From NCBI GenBank assembly GCA_964538065.1, contig CAZIDG010000013.1:4133-68132 (forward strand): a stretch of 64,000 bases of DNA, given 5' to 3'. This DNA comes from G963664225 sp964538065. Lineage in GTDB: Bacteria > Verrucomicrobiota > Verrucomicrobiia > Limisphaerales > UBA1319. The notes beneath the pieces are model-generated. The model was not told the origin of the DNA. It saw only the letters and a program-made list of their open reading frames with translations, and made no database searches. Within the stretch, counting starts at the first letter, position 1; every line of letters begins with the position of its first letter. This document shows, piece by piece, positions 9,031 through 16,477 of this stretch. The translations under genes were made by a program, and so were the position numbers.

Positions 9031-9060
9031 CTCAAGCCGAAGTTGCTCAAGCCGAAGTTG
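9031..9060. repeat. Perfect 15-bp tandem duplication
   Basis: CTCAAGCCGAAGTTG occurs twice back to back (9031-9045 and 9046-9060) in the divergent intergenic stretch between the uspA-like and Rieske genes. It lies 35 bases upstream of the Rieske start codon, so it may fall in its promoter region. No other copies were noticed nearby. Confidence 0.8.
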
Positions 9061-9095
9061 CTTTTTGGTGCCGGGTTTGGAATGCTCCCCGGCGC

Positions 9096-9446
9096 ATGAG
9101 TCGCACCGTGAAAATCTGTGATGCCACGGCCCTGGGGGAGGGATGCGCAAGGTCCTTCGACGCCCCTGCCGCCAGCCCCACAAGCCAGGGCAATGGAATC
9201 GTCATCCGGTTTGAGGGGCGCATCCATGCCTACGAAAACCGTTGCCAGCACCTGCCCCTGCCGCTGGATTATGGCGATGGCCAATTCCTGACCCCCGATG
9301 GCCGGCATTTGATCTGCCGCAACCATGGCGCCTTGTACGATCCCGCCACCGGCCTCTGTGTGCATGGGCCCTGCCTGGGGGCATCCCTGCGCCCGCTGCC
9401 CATCCGTGTCGAGGAGGGCGAGGTCAGGCTCGTCCTCGGGGATTGA
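9096..9446 (+). CDS. Small Rieske [2Fe-2S] ferredoxin-like protein
   Basis: This 116-residue protein is little more than one Rieske domain. The cluster ligands are visible as Cys50-x-His52 (NRCQHLP) and Cys74-x2-His77 (CRNHGALYDP), followed by the usual GLCVHGPCLGASL loop. Stand-alone proteins of this size are soluble electron carriers, resembling the NirD or biphenyl-dioxygenase ferredoxin type. No oxygenase or reductase partner lies beside it. The end approaches the YihY-like gene from the opposite direction with a 9-base gap. Confidence 0.88.
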   Translation: MSRTVKICDATALGEGCARSFDAPAASPTSQGNGIVIRFEGRIHAYENRCQHLPLPLDYGDGQFLTPDGRHLICRNHGALYDPATGLCVHGPCLGASLRPLPIRVEEGEVRLVLGD

Positions 9447-9455
9447 GCAGGCCGC

Positions 9456-10880
9456 TCAGGAGAGTTTCAGGATCAGGGATTGCAGGGTGACGGTTGAGGC
9501 GACCTGTTTCTCGGCCTGGCGAATCTGGTTGATTTCCTGGCGGATCACGTCGCGTGAGGGATCGTTGGCCGTGGGAGGTTCGATGCCCTGGCTGGATCGC
9601 AGGGCGATCAGGATGTCCTGGATCGAAATCTTGTCGAGGGGACGGGCCGGGGAGTAGGTGGTTTCCTGTCCGGCCACTTCAACCAGCAGTCTAGCCTTGA
9701 CGAGGATCGCCGCCAGTTGCTGGGTCAGACGCGATGGGACGGCCAGGAGATCGCTCGATTCCCGGGTGCTGATGGCCTTTTCCCCCAGGTGGAAGCGCTT
9801 GCCGGCAATCACCATCATGCGCACGGCCACAAATTCCCTCCCCGACATGTTGATGCTGTCCAGCAGGCGGCCCTGGATATAGGAGCTTTGATTCTGAACG
9901 GCATAGGCCACCTGGGCGCCGAAGAGCAGGATCAGCCAGGAGAAATACAGGCCGACCAGGAACACCGGCAGCATGCCGAAGCTTCCGTAGATCTTGCTAT
10001 AGGAGACGACCTTTGAAACGTAAATGACGTTGAACAGGTTGTTCAACTGCCATAACAGACCGCCCACCGCCCCGCCCACCAGGGCCGCATTCCAGTGCAC
10101 CTTGGTGTTGGGCATGAGCTTGTAAAAGAGGGTGAAAAAGAGGATCAGGATGCAGAAGGGCAGGAAACGGAACACCAGGTTGCCCAATATGGGCATGTAG
10201 GACAAGAGCTTCTGCACCACCTGCAAGTGCGCGCTGGAGGTCAGACCGATGGCCGCAAAGATGAAGATGGGTCCCAGGGTGATCGTGGTCCAGTAAAGCA
10301 CGACTCGACTGGTCCAACTGCGTCCCTTGGCCACATCCCAGATGTCATTGAAGGTTTTTTCGATGTTGCTCAACAGCAGAATGGTCACCAGCACCAGCGA
10401 TATGAACCCCGTGATGCCCAGTGTGCCGCTGTGGATGTTGGCGATGTATTCAGTGATTTTTCGCGCCACTTCATGCCTTCCAGCCAGATCATCCTTGGGG
10501 GCGACAGCGCCTTCCCCATTGACCCGGGTGACGACATTGGTTTTGGCGACCAGGTCCAACTGCGGGGCGACGCTGGCCACCACCGTGTCGATCATTTGCT
10601 GGATGGGCTTCTCCCCCTGGCTTTTCAAAAAGGTGGTTGAGATGCCCACCACGACCGCCAGCAGGGGGATCAAGGCCAGGAGGGTCGTGTAGGCAAGGGC
10701 CGTCGCCCTCACCGGACAGCGGTTCTTGAAGAAGCTCTTGATGAGCAGCACGCAGAAATAGGCCGCGCGACGCCCCTTGGACATCACACGCTCATCCTGC
10801 GTCTCGATATCCTTTTCCTCAAAGAATTCCTGCGCCTGTTTCTGTAATTGCTTAATTTTGCTAATTGGTTCGCTGCCCAT
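9456..10880 (-). CDS. YihY/BrkB family inner-membrane protein
   Basis: The 474-residue product has a cytoplasmic N-terminal helix and then six hydrophobic segments characteristic of the YihY/BrkB (UPF0761) family: FFKNRCPVRATALAYTTLLALIPLLAV, a VLYWTTITLGPIFIF helix and GLYFSWLILLFGAQVAYA near the end of the membrane part. About 130 C-terminal residues (SRLTQQLAAILVKARLLVEV) look like a winged-helix cytoplasmic tail. The start at 10880 has a GAGG ribosome site; the frame stays open far upstream, but those codons lie antisense to pstS and are rejected. Function of the family is unclear. Confidence 0.85.
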   Translation of the reverse strand: MGSEPISKIKQLQKQAQEFFEEKDIETQDERVMSKGRRAAYFCVLLIKSFFKNRCPVRATALAYTTLLALIPLLAVVVGISTTFLKSQGEKPIQQMIDTVVASVAPQLDLVAKTNVVTRVNGEGAVAPKDDLAGRHEVARKITEYIANIHSGTLGITGFISLVLVTILLLSNIEKTFNDIWDVAKGRSWTSRVVLYWTTITLGPIFIFAAIGLTSSAHLQVVQKLLSYMPILGNLVFRFLPFCILILFFTLFYKLMPNTKVHWNAALVGGAVGGLLWQLNNLFNVIYVSKVVSYSKIYGSFGMLPVFLVGLYFSWLILLFGAQVAYAVQNQSSYIQGRLLDSINMSGREFVAVRMMVIAGKRFHLGEKAISTRESSDLLAVPSRLTQQLAAILVKARLLVEVAGQETTYSPARPLDKISIQDILIALRSSQGIEPPTANDPSRDVIRQEINQIRQAEKQVASTVTLQSLILKLS

Positions 10881-11096
10881 AGCTTTGGCCCTCAAACCTA
10901 GCCCTTTTGTGTGCAGCCCGTCAACGACAGGCATGGGCTCCAGCCGTGACGCCAGACGCTGTGTGACAGAAAAGTGACCGGGGCCAGGCCAGGTCGCCAG
11001 GGGCATGGCGTCAGGATGTAAGAGGCTCATGGTCAATTGGTAATGTCGATCTGGATGGCCTCCTCCCCCGGCTGGTCTGGTTCGGCCCCACCAATC

Positions 11097-11158
11097 GTAA
11101 CACAATCGTAACATTCGTGTCACGAGACGGTAACATGCTTGTCGCATAGTGGTTACAT
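11097..11158 (+). promoter_or_regulatory. Tandem Pho box: six heptamers at 11-bp spacing
   Basis: Heptamers start at 11097, 11108, 11119, 11130, 11141 and 11152, i.e. exactly every 11 bases: GTAACAC, GTAACAT, GTCACGA, GTAACAT, GTCGCAT, GTTACAT. PhoB-type regulators bind direct 7-bp repeats separated by 4 bp (11-bp period), so this reads as three Pho boxes in a row. The array ends 55 bases before pstS. The surrounding 10881-11213 interval holds nothing else I can name; a clear -10 element was not found. Confidence 0.75.
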
Positions 11159-11213
11159 TCCAGGAAGGAATGACGGACGAGGCACGGTACGAGATGTTGA
11201 TTTGAAAGCACTT

Positions 11214-12146
11214 ATGAAACAAATACGCGGCATGGAATCGAAGGTGGCCAGGGCGTTTGCGCTCCTGCTTGGCTGTCTCACCGTGGTGATGGTCCTCACA
11301 CAAACCGGCTGCAAACGTTCCGGTGAGGGTTCCACCACGTCCCAGGAAAAAACCATGATCCAGAACACGGGTTCGGACACCATGGTGAACCTGGCCCAGG
11401 CCTGGGCGGAGGAATATACCAAAGTGGACCCCAGCACCTCCGTGGAGGTGAGCGGTGGGGGATCGGGCACCGGCATTGCCGCCCTGATCGCGGGCACCGT
11501 GGATATTGCCAATTGCAGCCGCAAGATCGAGCCGGAGGAGGTGGACAAGGCCCGCAAGAACACCCAGAAGGAACCCAGGGAATTCATCCTGGGATACGAC
11601 GCCCTGGCGGTCTATGTATCCAAGGCCAACCCGCTGGATGAGATCACCATTGAGCAGTTGGCCGGGATTTACGGGGAGGGTGGCCGGATTGCCAAATGGT
11701 CCGATCTGGGCGTGAAGATGCCTGAAGGGGCCAGCGACGAGATCATCCGGGTCAGCCGCCAGTCCAATTCCGGCACCTACGCCTACTTCCGTGAGTCCAT
11801 CCTGGGCAAGGGCCATGACTTCAAGCTGGGTTCGCGGGATATGCATGGGTCCAAGGATGTGGTGGAGCTTGTGGCCAAGACTCCCGGGGCCATTGGCTAC
11901 AGCGGCATGGGCTACGCCACGCATGATGTGAAAATGCTGAAGATCGCCCGCAAGGCCGGTGACACCGCGTATGCCCCCACCGTGCAAAACACGTTGAACA
12001 AGACCTATCCCATCTCCCGCCCGCTCATCATGTACACCCTGGGCGAACCCACGGCTCATGTGAAAAAGTATCTCGACTGGCTGCATTCTGAGGCCGGTCA
12101 AAAGATCGTCGGAGAGAGTGGCTATGTCCCGTTGCCGCACCCATGA
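11214..12146 (+). CDS. pstS: Phosphate-binding lipoprotein of the Pst transporter
   Basis: PstS captures inorganic phosphate in the periplasm and delivers it to PstCA. The 310-residue product begins with a signal peptide ending in TQTGC, a slightly unusual lipobox (Gln at -3), so Cys33 is the probable lipid anchor. Phosphate-binding segments are visible: NTGSDTMVNLAQAW, SGGGSGTGIAAL and RQSNSGTYAYFRE. The Met at 11214 is preferred because it starts the signal peptide; the frame continues to 11139, which lies inside the Pho box. First gene of a six-gene operon; induction by phosphate starvation is inferred from the Pho boxes. Confidence 0.93.
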   Translation: MKQIRGMESKVARAFALLLGCLTVVMVLTQTGCKRSGEGSTTSQEKTMIQNTGSDTMVNLAQAWAEEYTKVDPSTSVEVSGGGSGTGIAALIAGTVDIANCSRKIEPEEVDKARKNTQKEPREFILGYDALAVYVSKANPLDEITIEQLAGIYGEGGRIAKWSDLGVKMPEGASDEIIRVSRQSNSGTYAYFRESILGKGHDFKLGSRDMHGSKDVVELVAKTPGAIGYSGMGYATHDVKMLKIARKAGDTAYAPTVQNTLNKTYPISRPLIMYTLGEPTAHVKKYLDWLHSEAGQKIVGESGYVPLPHP

Positions 12147-12179
12147 TCCCAGAGCCAGGAAGGATTTGTTCAGGTCATT

Positions 12180-13073
12180 ATGACGCATCGATCACGCATT
12201 GAGACGCTCGGGGAACGGTTGATTGAATGGATCATCCGCCTGTGTGGGATTAGCGCCATCCTGTTCGTCTTTGGCATCTTCTTCTTCGTGTTTCGTGAAG
12301 GATCGGAGTTCCTGTTCACGAAGTTCAAGCCGGTCGAGTTCTTTACCAGCATCGAATGGTATCCCACCTCGCAGAGCAACGTGCGCTATGGCGTGCTGGC
12401 GCTCATCGTGGGGACCTTGAGTGTCACGGTCCTGGCCATGGCCATTGCCGTGCCCTTTGGGCTGGGGGCCGCGGTGTTCATTTCCGAGTTCTGCCCGGCC
12501 CGGATCAAGGAGGTGCTCAAAATCGTGATCGAGTTGCTGGCGGCCATCCCCTCGGTGGTGTGGGGATTTGTCGGGCTCACGGTCATGAACCCCTTGATCA
12601 TCTCAGTCTTCCACGCGCCCATCGGCCTCAACGTGCTCAATGGTGGCATCATCCTGGCCCTCATGAGCGTGCCCATCATTGTGTCGATCGGGGAGGATGC
12701 CCTGAAGGCGGTGCCGGATTCCTACCGGGAGGCCGCGGTCTCCCTGGGGGCGACCCGCTGGCAACTGGTGTACCGGGTCCTTTTGCCCGCCGCCCGCAAT
12801 GGCTTGCTCGCCGCTGTCTTGCTGGGCGTGGGCCGCGCGGTCGGGGAGACCATGGCGGTGCTCATGGCCACCGGGCATGCCGTGGCGATTCCAACAAGCC
12901 CCCTGGATTCAGTGCGCACGCTTACCGCCACCATTGCCGCCGAACTGGGTGAAGCCCCGGTCCACTCGGATCATTACCAGGTGCTGTTTGTCATCGGCAT
13001 CCTCCTCTTTGTCATCACCTTCCTGGTCAACCTCATCGCCGATCTGGTGGTGAAAGGAATACGCTCCAAATGA
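12180..13073 (+). CDS. pstC: Phosphate ABC transporter permease PstC
   Basis: The 297-residue inner-membrane permease has six hydrophobic segments, and the ATPase-contacting EAA loop reads EAAVSLGATRWQLVYRVLLP. The AIPSVVWGFVGL and GRAVGETMAVLMATG segments are characteristic of PstC. An AGGAAGG ribosome site lies ahead of the ATG. The gene follows pstS by 33 bases and overlaps pstA by 4 bases (ATGA), indicating translational coupling. It pairs with PstA to form the membrane channel for phosphate. Confidence 0.94.
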   Translation: MTHRSRIETLGERLIEWIIRLCGISAILFVFGIFFFVFREGSEFLFTKFKPVEFFTSIEWYPTSQSNVRYGVLALIVGTLSVTVLAMAIAVPFGLGAAVFISEFCPARIKEVLKIVIELLAAIPSVVWGFVGLTVMNPLIISVFHAPIGLNVLNGGIILALMSVPIIVSIGEDALKAVPDSYREAAVSLGATRWQLVYRVLLPAARNGLLAAVLLGVGRAVGETMAVLMATGHAVAIPTSPLDSVRTLTATIAAELGEAPVHSDHYQVLFVIGILLFVITFLVNLIADLVVKGIRSK

Positions 13074-14053
13074 ACCTTCTTGAGGGTCAACCTGTGGTGA
13101 ACACGCGGCCGGAACCCCGGGCCGTCCAGGCTTCGTCGGAAGACCGCACCGCGTTCCCGGACGGCAATCCCTTTGCCGAAACCCGCCACAGCCGGCGCAA
13201 GCTTCGCCATGAGCGATGGGCCAGGGTGGTGTTCCTGGGGATGACCTTGATGATGATCATCCCGCTCCTGCTCATTGTGGGATATTTGGTGTATCATGCC
13301 ATGCCCAGCCTTTCGCTCGACTTCCTGCTGACCAGCCCCAAGCGCGGCATGAGGGCAGGGGGCATCTGGTCGCCGCTGCTGGGCACCATCTACCTGGTGA
13401 TCATCTCCCTGGCGGTGGCGGCGCCCATCGGCGTGCTGGCGGCCGTGTATCTCAATGAATATGCCCGGGAGAACTGGTTTACGCGGATCATCAACCTGGC
13501 CGTGGTCAACCTCGCCGGCGTGCCCAGCATCGTCCACGCCCTGTTCGGCCTCGGGGCGTTTGTCATGTTCGCCGGCATGGGGCGATCCATCCTGGCCGCC
13601 TCGCTGACCCTGGCCATCATGACCTTGCCGGTGATCATCGCCAGCACGAAGGAGGCCCTGGCCTCGGTGCCGATGTCCTTTCGCGAGGCCTGCTGGAGCG
13701 TGGGGGCGACCCGCTGGCAGACCATCTGGGCGGTGGTGCTGCCCAATTCCATCAGCGGCATCCTCACGGGCATCATCCTGCAGGTGTCCCGCGCCGCAGG
13801 CGAAACCGCCCCCATCATGTTTACCGGGGCCGTGTTCTACAAGGCCGTCCAGGACGGCAATGTGTTCGCCTACGGTCTGTTTGACCAATGCATGGCCCTC
13901 TCGATGCACCTCTTCACCATTTCCACGCAGGTGCCCGATGTCCCGCCGTCCCTCCCGTATGCCATCGCGGTGGTGCTCCTGGGGACGGTCCTTGTGGTCA
14001 ACGCCCTGGCCATTGCCTTGCGCATGTTTTTAAGGTCACGTAAAAAATGGTGA
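13070..14053 (+). CDS. pstA: Phosphate ABC transporter permease PstA
   Basis: PstA is the second channel subunit. The 327-residue protein has a polar N-terminal extension of about 50 residues before the first membrane helix (VVFLGMTLMMIIPLLLIVGY), longer than usual. Six membrane segments follow, with the EAA loop EACWSVGATRWQTIWAVVLP and the GETAPIMFTGA motif. The start overlaps the pstC stop, and its own stop overlaps the first pstB-like gene by 7 bases, so the whole set is probably translated as a chain. Confidence 0.94.
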   Translation: MNLLEGQPVVNTRPEPRAVQASSEDRTAFPDGNPFAETRHSRRKLRHERWARVVFLGMTLMMIIPLLLIVGYLVYHAMPSLSLDFLLTSPKRGMRAGGIWSPLLGTIYLVIISLAVAAPIGVLAAVYLNEYARENWFTRIINLAVVNLAGVPSIVHALFGLGAFVMFAGMGRSILAASLTLAIMTLPVIIASTKEALASVPMSFREACWSVGATRWQTIWAVVLPNSISGILTGIILQVSRAAGETAPIMFTGAVFYKAVQDGNVFAYGLFDQCMALSMHLFTISTQVPDVPPSLPYAIAVVLLGTVLVVNALAIALRMFLRSRKKW

Positions 14054-14802
14054 ACAAGATTGAAATCTCAAGCCTGAGTGTCTCCTATGGCACGGTTCAG
14101 GCCCTCAAAAGGGTGTCCCTCAACATCCCGCCTCACTGCATTTACGCCATCATTGGCCCTGCGCAGTCGGGCAAAACCACGCTGCTCAAGGCCCTGAACC
14201 GCACGCTGGAGTTGACCGCGGGCGCCACGGTGGAGGGCTGCATCAAGGTGGACGGCGAGGACATCATGAAGATAGCCGATGTGTTCACGCTGCGCCGGAA
14301 GGTTGGCATGGTGGCTCCCTTGCCCGTGGGGTTGCCGATGTCCATTTTTGACAATGTTGCCTTTGCGCCCCGCCAGGCCGGCGTGCGCAAGGCGAAGGAT
14401 CTCGAGCACCGCGTGGAGCGCTGCCTGCGCCAGGCGGCCTTGTGGGATGAGGTCAAGGACCGCCTTCACAGCCTGGGCACCAAGCTCTCCGGCGGCCAGC
14501 AACAGCGTTTGACGATTGCCCGCGCCCTCTCGCACGATCCCCAGATCCTGTGCCTGGATGAGTTTTCCATCGCCATCGATCCCGTGACCACCATGCGCAT
14601 TGAGGAGGCGCTCAAGGAGCTGCGCAAGACCATGACCATTGTCCTGGTGACCAACCTCGTGCAGCAGGCGCGCCGCCTGGCCAGCCGCACCGCCTTCATG
14701 CTCAACGGGGAGCTGGTCGAGGAGAACACCACCGAGATCATCTTTTCTGACAAGCCTGCCCACCGCAAAACCTACGAATACGTGAACGGCATTTTCGGAT
14801 GA
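14047..14802 (+). CDS. PstB-like ATPase 1 (signature motif kept, Q-loop and H-loop lost)
   Basis: A 251-residue ABC ATPase of the PstB type (IEISSLSVSYGTVQALKRVSL). Walker A is intact (GPAQSGKTT, Lys43) and so is the signature LSGGQQQR (147-154). Walker B keeps Asp171-Glu172 but reads LDEFSIAID, with Phe in place of the usual Pro. The Q-loop, normally GMVFQ, is GMVAP (Pro91), and the switch histidine, normally VTHN, is Asn203 (VTNL). It could therefore donate a working signature to a partner while its own ATP site is degenerate. It overlaps pstA by 7 bases and PstB-like 2 by 4. Confidence 0.9.
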   Translation: MVNKIEISSLSVSYGTVQALKRVSLNIPPHCIYAIIGPAQSGKTTLLKALNRTLELTAGATVEGCIKVDGEDIMKIADVFTLRRKVGMVAPLPVGLPMSIFDNVAFAPRQAGVRKAKDLEHRVERCLRQAALWDEVKDRLHSLGTKLSGGQQQRLTIARALSHDPQILCLDEFSIAIDPVTTMRIEEALKELRKTMTIVLVTNLVQQARRLASRTAFMLNGELVEENTTEIIFSDKPAHRKTYEYVNGIFG

Positions 14803-15575
14803 ACGAAGAACGGCGCAATTCCATCGAGACCCGCGATCTCTGCCTCTGGTACGGTCAGTTCCAGGCGCTGAAGCATGTGAACGTCCGCATTGGCCATGGG
14901 CTGATCACCTCGCTCATCGGGCCCTCGGGCTGCGGCAAGACCACCCTGTTGCGGTGCTTTAACCGCGTGAATGAGCGTTACGGGAATGTCACCACCCAGG
15001 GCGAAATCACCATCCTGGGCAAGAATATCTACGATCCCGATGTCTCGCTCATCGAGCTGCGCAAGTCCGTCGGCATGGTGTTCCAGCGGCCCAATCCGCT
15101 GCCCATTTCCGTTTACGAGAACGTCGTCTTCGGCTTGCGCATCCATTCCGAGCTTGGATCCGTCAAGCGGAGCGATCTGGACGATGTGGTCGAAAAGTCG
15201 CTCCGGGAGGTGTTCCTGTGGGACGATCTCAAGGACCGCCTGGATGAGAAGGCGACCCGCCTCCAGCTTGAGCAGCAGCAGAAGCTGTGCATCGCGCGGC
15301 TGCTTCCCCTCAAGCCCGAGGTCATCCTCATGGATGAGCCATGCTCGGCCCTGGATGCCAAGGCCACCCTCGCCGTGGAGGAGCTCATGCACACCCTGGT
15401 GGGACGCTACACCATCGTCATTGTCACGCACAACATGGCCCAGGCCCGGCGCGTCAGCCATGAGTGCCTGTTCATGTTGATGGGCGAGTTGGTCGAGCAC
15501 AGCCCCACTCGCGAGCTGTTTTTAAAACCTCGCGAAGCCCGGACAGCCGAGTACATTGAAGGCCGATATGGTTGA
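14799..15575 (+). CDS. pstB: PstB-like ATPase 2 (catalytic residues kept, signature motif lost)
   Basis: A 258-residue PstB-type ATPase. All nucleotide-site residues are present: Walker A GPSGCGKTT (Lys47), Q-loop GMVFQRPNP (Gln96), Walker B ILMDEP (Asp179-Glu180) and switch His211 (IVTHNM). The signature, however, is LQLEQ (155-159) instead of LSGGQ, although the following QQKLCIAR is retained. This is the mirror image of the upstream gene: a good catalytic side with no signature to offer. Overlaps on both sides (4 and 8 bases) suggest stoichiometric, coupled translation with its neighbours. The symbol is given because it is the most PstB-like of the three. Confidence 0.9.
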   Translation: MNEERRNSIETRDLCLWYGQFQALKHVNVRIGHGLITSLIGPSGCGKTTLLRCFNRVNERYGNVTTQGEITILGKNIYDPDVSLIELRKSVGMVFQRPNPLPISVYENVVFGLRIHSELGSVKRSDLDDVVEKSLREVFLWDDLKDRLDEKATRLQLEQQQKLCIARLLPLKPEVILMDEPCSALDAKATLAVEELMHTLVGRYTIVIVTHNMAQARRVSHECLFMLMGELVEHSPTRELFLKPREARTAEYIEGRYG

Positions 15576-16347
15576 TCGCCCCATGAATCACGATCCTGTC
15601 CCCTTGATGGACGTGGAGCATTTCCGTGCCAGCTATGGCAAACGCGAGGTGCTCCATGGCGTGTCGCTGTCCATTCAGCGCACGGAACGGCTGGCGCTCA
15701 TCGGCCCGCTCGGCAGCGGGCGCACCACCTTGTTGCGCAGTCTCAACCGGCTCAACGACATGGATCCCGAATATGCCTGCTCAGGGCGCATCCTCTTCGA
15801 GGGCAGGGACATCCGGGATAAGACGTGCGATCCGGCCGAGCTGCGGCATCGCGTGGCCTTCCTCAATGCCGCGCCATCGCCGTTGCCCAAGTCGATTCAT
15901 GACAACATCTCGTTTGGGCTGAAGACGGCCGGTCTGCGCAATGCATCCGGCCAGGAGGCTGCCATTGAAAACAGCCTGCGCGTCGTGGATCTGTGGGAGC
16001 AGTTGAAGGATCACCTGCACGAGCCTGCGCTGGGCCTGAACCGGGGGCTTCAATACCGGCTGTGCCTTGCGCGGCTGCTGGCCCTTGATCCGGTCATCAT
16101 CCTGCTGGATGAACCGTGTGCGGGGCTTGATCCCATCTCAACCGCACAGATTGAGCAGATCTTTGCCGTGCTCAAACAGCGCCTCACCATCGTGTTCGCC
16201 ACCAATGATAACAAGCAGGCGGCCCGCTCTTCGGACCGGGTTGCCTATTTGGATGCAGGTGAATTGGTGGAAATCGGGCCCACGTTCGAGGTGTTCCGCA
16301 ACCCCAAAAACCAGCGCACCGACGATTATCTCACCGGGCGCGGCTGA
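15568..16347 (+). CDS. PstB-like pseudo-ATPase 3
   Basis: A 259-residue ABC-ATPase homologue with the PstB layout, but most catalytic positions are changed. Walker A is GPLGSGRTT, with Arg52 in place of the essential Lys. The Q-loop is AFLNA, the signature is LNRGL (157-161) and the switch position is Asn213 (ATND). Only Walker B (LLDEP, Asp181-Glu182) is normal. It is unlikely to hydrolyse ATP efficiently. The ATG at 15568 overlaps the preceding stop; 15583 is an alternative start. As last gene of the operon, in the place where phoU often lies, it may have a regulatory or structural role; that is inference. Confidence 0.85.
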   Translation: MVDRPMNHDPVPLMDVEHFRASYGKREVLHGVSLSIQRTERLALIGPLGSGRTTLLRSLNRLNDMDPEYACSGRILFEGRDIRDKTCDPAELRHRVAFLNAAPSPLPKSIHDNISFGLKTAGLRNASGQEAAIENSLRVVDLWEQLKDHLHEPALGLNRGLQYRLCLARLLALDPVIILLDEPCAGLDPISTAQIEQIFAVLKQRLTIVFATNDNKQAARSSDRVAYLDAGELVEIGPTFEVFRNPKNQRTDDYLTGRG

Positions 16348-16375
16348 GGGTCCTCCCTTTCTTTGGACCATCCAT

Positions 16376-16405
16376 CCCCCGAGCGAACATCGGGGGACTT
16401 TTTTT
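16376..16405 (+). terminator. Rho-independent terminator of the pst operon
   Basis: A 7-bp perfect stem, CCCCCGA (16376-16382) pairing with TCGGGGG (16390-16396), closes a 7-base loop and is followed by AC and seven Ts (16399-16405). It lies 29 bases after the last pst gene and 73 before guaA, so the two are separate transcription units. Confidence 0.85.
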
Positions 16406-16477
16406 GATCCGCATGCGGTGGAATTTTGGTCTCGCCAAGCGCTGGAAGCCCATGCAGGATGATTTGCCTATTTTTGC

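Noticed and set aside
10881..12188. Upstream extension of the YihY-like reading frame to 910 codons on the minus strand
   Set aside because: The extra part is antisense to pstS and to the Pho boxes; the residues have no family signal, and a good ribosome site exists at 10880.
14047..16347. Reading the three ATPase genes as one gene duplicated by assembly error
   Set aside because: The three proteins differ throughout, including at motif positions, and overlap by different lengths (4 and 8 bases), so they are true paralogues.
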